A DNA stretch of 64,000 bases from contig CP168152.1 in NCBI GenBank assembly GCA_041545745.1, forward strand, positions 3,594,001-3,658,000, written 5' to 3'. How positions within the stretch are numbered: the stretch's first letter is position 1; each line of letters begins with the position of its first letter. Both the position numbers and the translations under genes were made by a program. This DNA is from Stenotrophomonas indicatrix. GTDB taxonomy: Bacteria; Pseudomonadota; Gammaproteobacteria; Xanthomonadales; Xanthomonadaceae. This document shows, piece by piece, positions 29,528 through 37,639 of this stretch. The notes below the pieces were generated by a model that worked only from the letters and a program-made list of their open reading frames with translations, made no database searches and was not told the origin of the DNA.

Positions 29528-30631
29528 ATGCACGTTCTTATGCTCTGCAAGCGGCAGTACACCGGACGTGATCTCATCGACGACCGTTATGGGCGACTCT
29601 GGGAGATCCCGGAAGCACTTGCACGTCGCGGGCATACCGTCAGTGGAATTGCGCTGAGCTACCGGCATCGAATTGCCGGAAATTTCCTATCTCCGGCGGG
29701 GGTTCGATGGAGCTCCATCAATGCTCTTTCGCTCAAGGCCATGCAGCTGAAGCGTGCCATCAGGCGACTTCACCAGCAACACCGCGTCGATGTACTACTG
29801 ACAAGCTCTGATGCTCCATGCACAGTGCTCGGCGGGGGATTGGCGAAGCATATCCAGACCCCCCATGTTGTGGATCTCTACGACAACTACGAATCATTCG
29901 GACTCACCCGGATCCCCGGCCTGCGTGCCGCGTTCCGTCGCGCATGTGCTGGCTCAACGGCAATCAGCGCAGTAACACATGCTTTGGCTGACGAGATGAG
30001 AACCACTCTTTCAACGCATGCGCCGGTTCATGTCATCGGGAACGGGGTGCGTCGGGATCTGTTTCATCCGATCAACAGCCGCACCTGCAGGGAGATGCTT
30101 GGCTTGCCTGCGGAAGCTCGCCTGGTTGGCTGCGCCGGTGCCCTCGATCAAAGCCGGGGCATTGAGGACCTTTTCCGGGCATTCCACGCACTTGCAGAGC
30201 GCCACTCAGATATCCAGCTCGTCATTGCCGGTCCCAGGGATGCCACCGTTCAACGCTACCCACATCCGAGGATCATCGACCTTGGTGTCATCGACTGGGA
30301 GCGGGTCCCCTTGCTGATCAATTCACTCGATGTGTCGATCGTCTGCAATCGTGAATCCGCGTTTGGGCGCTTTTGCTATCCACTTAAACTGGCGGAATCG
30401 ATTGCTTGTGGTGTGCCAATCGTAGCCGCGGACGTAGGCGATACGAGTTTGATCGGCAGAGATGCACTCCACACATATGCTCCCGGCAACGTCAATGACC
30501 TCGTTGAGGCGATCGAGCTTCAGCTTCGAACGCCGCTTTCGAGTGATGGTCTGAGCGCGTTCGACTGGAAAGAACGAGCCATTCAGATGGAAGCTCTTCT
30601 GGCAGAAGCAAGTCGTTCAATTGGGCGTTGA
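29528..30631 (+). CDS. Family 4 glycosyltransferase, low-GC
   Basis: 367 residues from the ATG at 29528 (MHVLMLCKRQYTGRDLIDD) with AGG upstream. GT-B/GT4 signs are VVDLYDNYESFG, HVIGNGVRRDLFHP, LVGCAGALDQSRGIEDLFRA, LVIAGPRD, and a C-terminal SAFGRFCYPLKLAESIACGV. Base composition is visibly unlike the flanking pil genes: by my count bases 30361-30420 are about 48% GC. This supports horizontal origin. It probably adds one sugar to the same glycan; the donor is unknown. Confidence 0.85.
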   Translation: MHVLMLCKRQYTGRDLIDDRYGRLWEIPEALARRGHTVSGIALSYRHRIAGNFLSPAGVRWSSINALSLKAMQLKRAIRRLHQQHRVDVLLTSSDAPCTVLGGGLAKHIQTPHVVDLYDNYESFGLTRIPGLRAAFRRACAGSTAISAVTHALADEMRTTLSTHAPVHVIGNGVRRDLFHPINSRTCREMLGLPAEARLVGCAGALDQSRGIEDLFRAFHALAERHSDIQLVIAGPRDATVQRYPHPRIIDLGVIDWERVPLLINSLDVSIVCNRESAFGRFCYPLKLAESIACGVPIVAADVGDTSLIGRDALHTYAPGNVNDLVEAIELQLRTPLSSDGLSAFDWKERAIQMEALLAEASRSIGR

Positions 30632-30655
30632 ACTCCGGATCCGGACCCGGAGTTG
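30632..30655. terminator. Hairpin between the converging GT4 and pilin genes
   Basis: The arms AACTCCGG (30632-30639) and CCGGAGTT (30648-30655) form a perfect 8-bp stem just after the GT4 stop at 30631, before the converging pilin stop at 30675. There is no T-tract, so it is a weak candidate usable in both directions. Confidence 0.5.
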
Positions 30656-30674
30656 GATCAGCGCGAGCTACTGT

Positions 30675-31091
30675 CTAGCGGCAGGATGTAGGGACATACC
30701 TGGCGTCCAGGCCGCCACAGGACCAGTTCACCGAACCATTCGTGTCGGTCGCCGTCAGAATCAGTGTTTGCCCGGCGATCTTGGCGCTGGCTGAAGATGC
30801 GAAGGCCACCGAAATCGAACCAGTGTTGTCGACCGTCACCGATCGGACGAATTTTCCAGAGACCGACGCCGGCGGCGCCATTCCCGCGACGTGGTTATCA
30901 GCAGGAAACTGCCCATGGTCGGAATAATAGGTAGCGATTGCCTCCTTTGCCCCGGTTGATAGTGAAAGCCCTTCAGCCACCTGACCTCGCGCGACATAGT
31001 CCTGGTACGCAGGCAGTGCGACAGCCGCCAGGATTGCAATGATCGCAACCACGATCATGAGTTCGATCAAGGAAAAACCACGCTGCTGCAT
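30675..31091 (-). CDS. Type IV pilin, second copy
   Basis: 138 residues. A short leader MQQRG is cut before [19 protein letters not shown], with the conserved Glu5 and hydrophobic alpha-1 helix. Near the end the cysteine pair in NWSCGGL...PTSCR forms the D-region loop of type IVa pilins. It differs clearly from the 33101-33538 pilin in the central part. It starts three bases after the stop of the GT-C-like gene, with the ribosome binding site (GGGGGAG) at the 3' end of that gene and no visible promoter of its own. It could be a minor, variant or glycan-adapted pilin. Confidence 0.92.
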   Translation of the reverse strand: MQQRGFSLIELMIVVAIIAILAAVALPAYQDYVARGQVAEGLSLSTGAKEAIATYYSDHGQFPADNHVAGMAPPASVSGKFVRSVTVDNTGSISVAFASSASAKIAGQTLILTATDTNGSVNWSCGGLDARYVPTSCR

Positions 31092-31094
31092 CTA

Positions 31095-33020
31095 TTACTC
31101 CCCCGTTTTTTGCTGGCTCGCCGCCAGCCAGTGTTCCAGGCTCGCGATATCCCGGTCGTATATTTTGCGATGATTGGCAGCCCGCAAGATCCCCAATCCT
31201 TGTCTGGCCTCATCGGTTTCAAGCAAGTTCGATGCCAACCCCATCCTGAGCAGCCATAGCCGGCACCCGAGGTCCCGGGGAGAAATCTGAACTGCCTCAC
31301 GAATGAGCTTCATCGCCAGTGGCGGGTCCTTCATTACGTTGAAGGCATAATTGGAAAAGATCACCCGGACCTTGGATGAACGAGGATTCTCCGCAGTTGC
31401 GCTCGACAACAGGGTAACCAACGCCTGCTCCTTCGCTGGCCTGCATCCCCCCTCAACCCGGCACGCGACGATCGCCTCCAGCGCCCCGACTTCCTGCGGC
31501 CCCAATGCTCGCTTTGATATTTTTCGTTCAAGCGAGGCCCATATCTCCGGCAACTGCGCACGCCCCTGATGCGAGCTGAGAATGATTAGCGCCTGCTCCG
31601 GAAGCGGCGAGCTGCCGGGTAAGGAGGCCGCATGCGCGAACTCCTTCTCAGCCAGAGCCCAGGCTGGGGAGGCCGGGTCGGCAGGTGAGGATGCCAGCAG
31701 CGCTCGCCCAAGCTCATAACCGGCTCGCGACGAATCAGGGTTACGGTTGGACAGAGTGAGGGCTAGCCGCATCGGATCTGCCCACGTCTGCACTTGGACC
31801 CACCCCATCGTGGCAACGAACAAAAGCAGGACCACCACGACTGTACGGCGTGCTTCAATGGTCCACCTCCCCATGAGCGCCGCCAGCGGCTGCGCCAGAG
31901 CAAGAGCAATACCCGCGATTGCCAGGTAGTTGCGATGCTCGAAAGCCAGCTCCAGTGGCACGACATTGCTAGTCAGCAAGTGACTGACAAAAAACCATCC
32001 GATGCCAAGCGCCGTCAGTGGCCAATGCTTGCGCAGCACCCAGACCACACTCGACAGCGTGACCAGCGCCAGCATCGGTACAATGAAAGCAGACGACCGC
32101 CAAGAAGGCGGGACTTCCGCATTGTCATAATAGAATTTCAGTGACTCCGGCCAGGGAAGCACGATCTGCTGAATGTAGTTCAACAGAATTCCCGGCTGCG
32201 AATACAACCTCCCTGCCAAACTAAAATCACGTGCGGAATAGCGTTCTGGCACCAAGGCGCCAGGCAGGATTACCGTAAAGTACAGTACTGCAGCGCCCAG
32301 CCCCCCCAAGGCATACATGAGGAACAATGCACGAGCACGTGCTCCATCCGAATTCCGGAACTTGAGCACGAACACCTCAAGCAGCAATGTATAAGCCGGG
32401 ATGAGTATTGCGGTCTCTTTGAAGGCCACTCCAATGACTGCCCCAAGCGCGGTGCTGCACCACCAGAAAAACGCCGCTCGGGACCAAGGAATACTGCTGC
32501 GCGCTTTCAGATAGCAAAGAAGTGCGATCAGAACACCTGTCGCCCCTCCAATCTCCATACGCTGCACAATGTAAAGAACAGTCGACACCTGCAATGGATG
32601 AACCATCCATACAGTGGCGACCGCAAAAGCCATCAGGCGCACCTGTACCGCCGAAACGCGAAGTACGCGCCCAAACAGCGCAGACGCCAACGCGAAAACC
32701 AATCCCGAGTTCAGGAGGTGCAGGGCCAAACCTGTTGCCTTCATCGGCCAAGGCGCCAAACCGGTGAAGTAATAGTTGAGGCCGAAGCTGAGCAGCGCCA
32801 ACGGCCGCCCCACATCACCGGTGACCCCATTACCCATTACCTGCACGACGGATGTTGCGTCCAGCGATGTCAGGCGCCAATCCGGATCGTCCACCAGATT
32901 TGGAAAGTCATCAAAGATGAATCCCCCATTCAATCCGTTCCAATAGACGATCCCCCCCACGAGCGTCAAAAGGACGAGACCTGCCGAATACAGCAGTCGC
33001 TGAGCAGGCATACTTCGCAT
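31095..33020 (-). CDS. GT-C-like multi-pass membrane glycosyltransferase with helical-repeat tail (TMTC/PMT-like)
   Basis: 641 residues from the ATG at 33020, with GGGGAG nine bases upstream; a TTG at 33044 is less likely. About ten membrane helices fill the first ~430 residues. After helix 1 comes NGGFIFDDFPNLVDDPDW, an acidic first-loop motif as in PMT and TMTC O-mannosyltransferases. It is followed by GRPLALLSFGLNYYFTGLAP and LALHLLNSGLVFAL, which resemble the TMTC signature as I remember it. The last ~210 residues are soluble and helical, TPR-like (YELGRALLAS, ALAEKEFAHAASLP). Lying between two pilin genes, it is a good candidate for the enzyme that glycosylates pilin in the periplasm. 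The substrate is inferred only. Confidence 0.7.
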   Translation of the reverse strand: MRSMPAQRLLYSAGLVLLTLVGGIVYWNGLNGGFIFDDFPNLVDDPDWRLTSLDATSVVQVMGNGVTGDVGRPLALLSFGLNYYFTGLAPWPMKATGLALHLLNSGLVFALASALFGRVLRVSAVQVRLMAFAVATVWMVHPLQVSTVLYIVQRMEIGGATGVLIALLCYLKARSSIPWSRAAFFWWCSTALGAVIGVAFKETAILIPAYTLLLEVFVLKFRNSDGARARALFLMYALGGLGAAVLYFTVILPGALVPERYSARDFSLAGRLYSQPGILLNYIQQIVLPWPESLKFYYDNAEVPPSWRSSAFIVPMLALVTLSSVVWVLRKHWPLTALGIGWFFVSHLLTSNVVPLELAFEHRNYLAIAGIALALAQPLAALMGRWTIEARRTVVVVLLLFVATMGWVQVQTWADPMRLALTLSNRNPDSSRAGYELGRALLASSPADPASPAWALAEKEFAHAASLPGSSPLPEQALIILSSHQGRAQLPEIWASLERKISKRALGPQEVGALEAIVACRVEGGCRPAKEQALVTLLSSATAENPRSSKVRVIFSNYAFNVMKDPPLAMKLIREAVQISPRDLGCRLWLLRMGLASNLLETDEARQGLGILRAANHRKIYDRDIASLEHWLAASQQKTGE

Positions 33021-33042
33021 CGAATAAAACTCCCCGTGCCCC

Positions 33043-33073
33043 AAAAAAAGAAAGGGCCGCAGAGCGGCCCTTT
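33043..33073 (-). terminator. Intrinsic terminator of pilA
   Basis: On the minus strand a perfect 10-bp stem AAAGGGCCGC / GCGGCCCTTT with a 3-base loop is followed by a run of seven Ts (33043-33049). It lies 28 bases past the pilA stop and before the GT-C-like gene, so read-through would be needed to express the two downstream genes from the pilA promoter. Confidence 0.92.
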
Positions 33074-33100
33074 CCCATTACCGCTATGCCGACTGCGTGA

Positions 33101-33538
33101 TTAACGGCAGGACGACGGACGGTACTTGGCGTCGATGGTCGTGGAGGCGCTCTTGCAGTCCCAGGTGATCGAGCCACCAGCGTCCGCCGGGACGAGCGCG
33201 AAGTCGCCACCGGCAACCTTGGAGCTCACCGAGCCCGCACCCTTCATCTTGGCGGTGATAACACCGCTTGCGCCCACGGTCACGCTGGCGACGTACTTGC
33301 CGCTGATCGACGACGCACCAGCGAGGCCAGCCATGGCGTTGGAGGTCGGGAAAGCACCCTTGTCGGCGTAGTACTCGGTCACAGCGGTCTTCGCGCCCGA
33401 GCTCAAGGTCATCGCTTCGGAGACCTGTGAGCGTGCGACGTAGTCCTGATACGCCGGCAGCGCAATGGCCGCCAGGATGGCGATGATCGCAACGACGATC
33501 ATCAGTTCGATAAGGGTGAAGCCCTTCTGGTTCTTCAT
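33101..33538 (-). CDS. pilA: Major type IV pilin PilA
   Basis: 145 residues from the ATG at 33538. The leader MKNQKG ends with the prepilin peptidase glycine, then [20 protein letters not shown] with Glu5. The C-terminal disulfide loop is WDCKSAST...RPSSCR. The protein is cut and N-methylated by PilD and polymerised by PilB and PilC. A strong terminator follows and a sigma-54 promoter precedes, both typical for a highly expressed major pilin. It is divergent from pilC. Confidence 0.95.
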   Translation of the reverse strand: MKNQKGFTLIELMIVVAIIAILAAIALPAYQDYVARSQVSEAMTLSSGAKTAVTEYYADKGAFPTSNAMAGLAGASSISGKYVASVTVGASGVITAKMKGAGSVSSKVAGGDFALVPADAGGSITWDCKSASTTIDAKYRPSSCR

Positions 33539-33637
33539 TTGGTACATCCCCAAGATAGTGGTGGTTTGATCAGCGCGCAGAACCTAGCCGACCATTGGGC
33601 CGGTTGAGCGGATCCTGTGCCCTGCGGGTGAATCAAC

Positions 33638-33652
33638 GCAGGTAGCGTGCCA
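33638..33652 (-). promoter_or_regulatory. Sigma-54 (RpoN) -24/-12 promoter of pilA
   Basis: On the minus strand TGGCACGCTACCTGC matches the RpoN consensus TGGCACG-N4-TTGC in all defined positions but one (C for T next to the -12 element), with the correct GG-to-GC spacing. The predicted start is about 12 bases downstream, giving a 5' leader near 90 bases before the pilA ATG. The PilS-PilR pair encoded 13 kb away is the expected activator. Confidence 0.85.
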
Positions 33653-33892
33653 ACCCCGGCACGCCTCCCCCTAGATTTCCCCGTGCCCATGATGGCAGTA
33701 ATTTTGCCGATGGGAACCCCCCCTGTTCGAAACTGCGATGAACGCGGCAATGTGACGCAGTGCGTCACCTTTGGTCGGCGGCCGGCACGAAATTGCATTC
33801 CGGCCCACTCTCCAACTGCCCAGACGGGCGTGAACCCGCTACCATCAGCCGCTAGATGCCCGCCTGGGGATGGCGGGTCTTGGGGAGCCAAC

Positions 33893-35149
33893 ATGTCTGT
33901 CAGTCGCAGTGCGATCAAGAAGGAACCCGTGGCGCGTAGCACCACGGAGCTGCAGCCGTTTGTCTGGGAGGGGACCGACAAGCGGGGCGTGAAGATGAAG
34001 GGGGAGCAGGCCGCGAAGAACGCTAATCTGCTTCGGGCAGAGCTGCGACGCCAGGGCATCAATCCCGGCACGGTGAAGCTCAAGCCCAAACCGCTGTTCG
34101 GTACTGCCGGTAGCAAGATTTCGTCGAAGGATATTGCCTTCTTCAGTCGGCAGATGGCCACCATGATGAAATCGGGCGTCCCTATTGTCGGTGCCTTGGA
34201 TATCATCGCCAGCGGGCACAAGAACCCACGCATGAAGAAGATGGTGGATGGCATCCGCACGGATATCGAGGGCGGCTCATCTCTTCATGAAGCGATCAGC
34301 AAGCACCCGGTGCAGTTCGACGAGCTGTATCGCAACCTCGTGCGGGCCGGTGAAGGCGCTGGTGTATTGGAGACGGTGCTTGATACCGTAGCCAATTACA
34401 AAGAGAACATCGAGGCCCTGAAGGGCAAGATCAAGAAGGCCCTGTTCTATCCTGCGATGGTCATTGCGGTGGCACTTCTGGTCAGCTCGATCCTGCTGAT
34501 CTGGGTTGTCCCTCAGTTCGAAGACGTTTTCAGGGGATTTGGCGCCGATCTTCCTGCGTTTACCCAGATGATCGTCGCCGCGTCCCGATTCATGGTCTCT
34601 TGGTGGTGGCTGATCGCGATCGTCGTCGTCGGCAGCATCGTCGGCTTCACCATGGCATATAAACGCTCACCAAAGATGCAGCACGGCATGGATCGTTTGA
34701 TCCTGAAGGTGCCCGTGATAGGCCAGATCATGCATAACAGCTCGATCGCCCGCTTTGCCCGCACCACCGCAGTGACTTTCAAGGCCGGTGTACCACTGGT
34801 GGAGGCATTAGGCATTGTGGCGGGCGCTACCGGAAATTCGGTTTACGAGCAGGCCGTATTGCGCATGCGCGACGACGTTTCGGTCGGCTACCCGGTTAAC
34901 ATGGCCATGAAGCAGACCGCTCTGTTCCCGCACATGGTCATCCAGATGACCGGCATCGGCGAAGAAGCCGGTGCCCTGGATGCCATGCTGTTCAAGGTGG
35001 CTGAGTACTATGAGCAGGAAGTTAACAATGCCGTGGACGCACTGAGCAGCCTGCTCGAGCCAATGATCATGGTGTTCATTGGTATCATCGTCGGCGGACT
35101 GGTCATCGGCATGTACCTACCCATCTTCAAATTGGCCTCGGTGGTCTAA
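33893..35149 (+). CDS. pilC: Type IV pilus inner membrane platform protein PilC
   Basis: 418 residues from the ATG at 33893 (MSVSRSAIKKEPVARS), with GGGGAG upstream. It contains two GspF/T2SF domains. The first starts FFSRQMATMMKSGVPIVGAL and ends in a membrane helix (LFYPAMVIAVALLVSSILLI). The second repeats the pattern (FARTTAVTFKAGVPLVEALG) and ends in a C-terminal helix (MIMVFIGIIVGGLVIGMYLP). A further helix lies near residue 230. PilC couples PilB to pilin insertion. pilD follows after seven bases. Confidence 0.95.
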   Translation: MSVSRSAIKKEPVARSTTELQPFVWEGTDKRGVKMKGEQAAKNANLLRAELRRQGINPGTVKLKPKPLFGTAGSKISSKDIAFFSRQMATMMKSGVPIVGALDIIASGHKNPRMKKMVDGIRTDIEGGSSLHEAISKHPVQFDELYRNLVRAGEGAGVLETVLDTVANYKENIEALKGKIKKALFYPAMVIAVALLVSSILLIWVVPQFEDVFRGFGADLPAFTQMIVAASRFMVSWWWLIAIVVVGSIVGFTMAYKRSPKMQHGMDRLILKVPVIGQIMHNSSIARFARTTAVTFKAGVPLVEALGIVAGATGNSVYEQAVLRMRDDVSVGYPVNMAMKQTALFPHMVIQMTGIGEEAGALDAMLFKVAEYYEQEVNNAVDALSSLLEPMIMVFIGIIVGGLVIGMYLPIFKLASVV

Positions 35150-35156
35150 CACATAC

Positions 35157-36020
35157 ATGGCATTTCTCGACCAGCATCCCGGCCTCGGCTATCCCGCTGC
35201 GGCCGGCCTGGGACTGCTTCTGGGCAGCTTCCTGAACGTTGTCATCCTGCGGCTGCCCAAGCGGCTGGAGTGGCAGTGGAAGCGCGATGCGCGCGAAGTG
35301 CTGGAGGAGCCGGACTTCTACGAGCCGCCCCCGCCGGGCATCGTGGTGGAGCCGTCGCACTGCCCGCACTGCAAGCACAAGCTGGCCTGGTACGAGAACA
35401 TCCCGCTGTTCAGCTGGATCATCCAGGGCGGCAAGTGCCGCCACTGCAAGGCGCCCATCTCCATCCAGTACCCGCTGGTGGAAGCGCTGACCGCGGTGAT
35501 GGTGCTGGCCTGTGTGTGGCAGTTCGGCTTCGGCTGGCAGGGCTTCGGTGCCATCGTGCTGACCTGCTTCCTGATCGCCTTGTCCGGCATCGACCTGCGC
35601 ACCCAGCTGCTACCGGACCAATTGACCCTGCCCCTGATGTGGCTGGGGTTGATAGGCAGCATCGACAACCTGTACATGCCTGCCAAGCCGGCCCTGCTCG
35701 GCGCCCTGCTGGGCTATCTGTCGCTGTGGTCGGTGTGGTGGCTGTTCAAGCAGCTGACCGGCAAGGAAGGCATGGGCCACGGCGATTTCAAGCTGCTGGC
35801 CGCGCTGGGCGCCTGGTGCGGGATGAAGGGCATCCTGCCGATCATCCTGATGTCGTCCGTACTGGGCGCCATCATCGGCTCGATCTGGCTGTACAGCCGT
35901 GGCCGTGACCGGGCGACGCCGATCCCGTTCGGCCCTTATCTGGCCCTGGCCGGCTGGCTGTTCTTCATGTGGGGCGAGCCGCTGTTGAACCAGTATCTGG
36001 TGATGAGCGGGCTGCGCTGA
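35157..36020 (+). CDS. pilD: Prepilin peptidase / N-methyltransferase PilD
   Basis: 287 residues from the ATG at 35157 (MAFLDQHPGLGYPAAAG). An N-terminal membrane helix with GSFLNVVILRLPKRLE is followed by a cytosolic loop with the tetracysteine site CPHC...CRHC. The bilobed protease then has catalytic aspartates in GIDLRTQLLPD and GMGHGDFKLLAALGAW. It cleaves prepilins after Gly and methylates the new N-terminus. It should process both pilins in this window. Confidence 0.95.
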   Translation: MAFLDQHPGLGYPAAAGLGLLLGSFLNVVILRLPKRLEWQWKRDAREVLEEPDFYEPPPPGIVVEPSHCPHCKHKLAWYENIPLFSWIIQGGKCRHCKAPISIQYPLVEALTAVMVLACVWQFGFGWQGFGAIVLTCFLIALSGIDLRTQLLPDQLTLPLMWLGLIGSIDNLYMPAKPALLGALLGYLSLWSVWWLFKQLTGKEGMGHGDFKLLAALGAWCGMKGILPIILMSSVLGAIIGSIWLYSRGRDRATPIPFGPYLALAGWLFFMWGEPLLNQYLVMSGLR

Positions 36021-36031
36021 GGGGAGTCCCC

Positions 36032-36643
36032 ATGAGCCAGTATGTGGTTGGCCTGACCGGCGGCATCGCCTCGGGCAAGAGTGAGGTGACCCGGCGCTTC
36101 GAGGCGCTGGGGATTGTCGTGGCCGACGCCGACCTGGCCGCGCGCGCAGTGGTGGCGGTGGGCAACCCTGCCCTCGCCTTGATTGCAGAGCGCTTCGGTG
36201 CAGACATGCTGCTGGCCGACGGCAGCCTGGACCGGGCGCGTCTGCGTGCCCACATCTTTGCAGACCCGGCCGAGCGGACGGCGCTGGAAGCGATCACCCA
36301 CCCGGCCATCCGCCGGCTGATGCAGCAGCAGTGCGAGCAGGCCGCCAGCCCCTATGCGCTGGCGGCGATCCCGCTGTTGACCGAAGTGGGCGGACGAATG
36401 GCCTACCCGTGGCTGGACCGGGTGCTGCTGGTGGATGCGCCCGAGGCGGTACAGCACGCCCGGCTGATGCAGCGCGACGGCATCGACGCCGCGCTGGCCG
36501 ACCAGATGATCGCCGCCCAGGCCAGCCGCGCGCAGCGCCTGGCGCTGGCCGACGACGTGGTCGTCAATGATGGTCATCCGGATGACCTGCAGGCGCAGGT
36601 CGAGCGGTTGCACGCGCGGTATCTGGCGTTGGCGGCCGGATAG
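36032..36643 (+). CDS. coaE: Dephospho-CoA kinase
   Basis: 203 residues from the ATG at 36032, with GGGGAG upstream. The P-loop is GLTGGIASGKSEVTRRF, followed by the D-A-D motif (VVADADLAAR), ITHPAIRRLM and PLLTEVGG, then a lid region with RL.QRDGID. It carries out the last step of CoA synthesis. It closes the pilC-pilD-coaE unit, a widely conserved order in gamma-proteobacteria. Confidence 0.95.
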   Translation: MSQYVVGLTGGIASGKSEVTRRFEALGIVVADADLAARAVVAVGNPALALIAERFGADMLLADGSLDRARLRAHIFADPAERTALEAITHPAIRRLMQQQCEQAASPYALAAIPLLTEVGGRMAYPWLDRVLLVDAPEAVQHARLMQRDGIDAALADQMIAAQASRAQRLALADDVVVNDGHPDDLQAQVERLHARYLALAAG

Positions 36644-36674
36644 CCGGCAGGTCTATCGGCACCACGCGAATGGC

Positions 36675-36740
36675 ATCCACGCATGGCGTGGATCTACTTC
36701 ACCAGCACCGCGCGAACGCACATCCACGCATGGCGTGGAT
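36675..36740. repeat. Two REP units after coaE
   Basis: Two exact copies of ATCCACGCATGGCGTGGAT at 36675-36693 and 36722-36740, each followed by CTACT, 47 bases apart. The same unit as in the 21.8 kb array. The second copy abuts the stop of the converging small gene. Confidence 0.92.
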
Positions 36741-37127
36741 CTACTCCAGCTGCTGGCGGGCGTAGCGGGCCAGTTCGCGGGCGGCCAGCAACAGGCCCTC
36801 CACTACGTCCGGCGGCAGCTGCTGGCCTGCGCTGCCCTGCACGCGTGCCGCTTCGGCGGCGTGCAGCATCTGGATCAGCGCATTGAGACCAGCCAGGGTG
36901 CGGCTGAGGCTGGCCAGGGTTACCGCCTGCGTCGGGGTGAGACCGGCGCCCTGCCGGGTCTGGCCATCGGCGTTGTCGCGGCCATCCATGCGCGCCATCA
37001 GTGCCGGCAGCAGGTCGCTGGGTTCGGCCAGCACGTCTTCGATGCGTTCGGCGATGTCGGCCGGCAACTGGTCGGCGGATTCGCCGACCAGGCGGCGCAG
37101 GTTCGGATAGGTGGTGCGTGTAGACAT
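36741..37127 (-). CDS. Small cytosolic protein of unknown function
   Basis: 128 residues from the ATG at 37127 (MSTRTTYPNLRRLVGESADQ), with GAGGAG nine bases upstream. There is no signal peptide or membrane helix. It is rich in Leu, Ala and Arg and should be mostly helical (TLASLSRTLAGLNALIQMLH, LLLAARELARYARQQLE). I do not recognise a family. The ribosome binding site lies within a segment complementary to an upstream leader sequence, so translation may be controlled by RNA structure. Confidence 0.65.
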   Translation of the reverse strand: MSTRTTYPNLRRLVGESADQLPADIAERIEDVLAEPSDLLPALMARMDGRDNADGQTRQGAGLTPTQAVTLASLSRTLAGLNALIQMLHAAEAARVQGSAGQQLPPDVVEGLLLAARELARYARQQLE

Positions 37128-37639
37128 GGCAGTGCTCCTCGCAGACGGCAAGGCCACCCGCGGATGCGAGGTGGCGGACGGTGCGGGTTGGCGTACCGGA
37201 GACCCAACAACTCAACAGCAAGGAAAAAGACTCCAGCGGACTCTTGCGAGTCCCCACGCACCGCCCGCCGAAGCAAGAGCATGCGGTGCATTTTCCATGA
37301 TGGCCTGGGCGCATCAGGAGCTGTTGAATTGTCAGGTTTATTCAGGACGCCAATCCCGGCCAGGGCGATGACCCCAGCCATGCCATCTCGCCAGTTGCAT
37401 GTGATGCGGTCATGAGGCGAAAACGCCATGTGGGCCAACCGTCTGCGGAACCGTGCGGTGTGACACGCGCAGGGCGCGGAATGCATCACGCAGGTGTCGT
37501 GCTGGACCAGAAACGCCGCGCCTTCGCAAAAGCTGCATTGGCGTTGCATGCGACATTTCGCGCCGAGTGGGAGATTTCGGCGACGGGAGGATTCGTGCCG
37601 ACCAAGGTCGGCACCCACCGAAGCAGCAGCCAGAAGGGA
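37128..37639 (-). promoter_or_regulatory. Long structured leader with C4-antisense-like layout
   Basis: 512 bases without a convincing gene precede the small gene at 37127. The minus-strand leader holds CGCAGACGGTTGGC (37447 to 37434). Its halves are complementary, in the right antiparallel order, to GCCAACC (37192 to 37186) and CCGTCTGCG (37148 to 37140); the latter touches the GAGGAG ribosome binding site. Between them, GGACTC-gcaa-GAGTCC (37253 to 37238) is followed by a further GAGTC and five Ts (37233 to 37224). The GGACTC arm can therefore pair in two exclusive ways, one terminator-like. Two split complements ending at a ribosome binding site recall the P1/P4 C4 antisense RNA. No homology search was possible. 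Confidence 0.4.
37595..37614. repeat. GTGCCGACC hairpin repeat
   Basis: GTGCCGACC-aa-GGTCGGCAC, a perfect 9-bp stem, 25 bases after the histidine kinase stop. It is related to the hairpins at 5698-5714 and may terminate the kinase operon. Confidence 0.65.

Noticed and set aside
36998..37618. 206-codon minus-strand frame upstream of the small gene
   Set aside because: It has no ribosome binding site, overlaps the small gene in another frame and coincides with the structured leader; treated as non-coding RNA-like sequence.
37128..37639. Prophage or P4-like satellite remnant around the C4-like leader
   Set aside because: No integrase, primase, replication or capsid gene, and no att-like repeat was found nearby; only the RNA layout is reminiscent.
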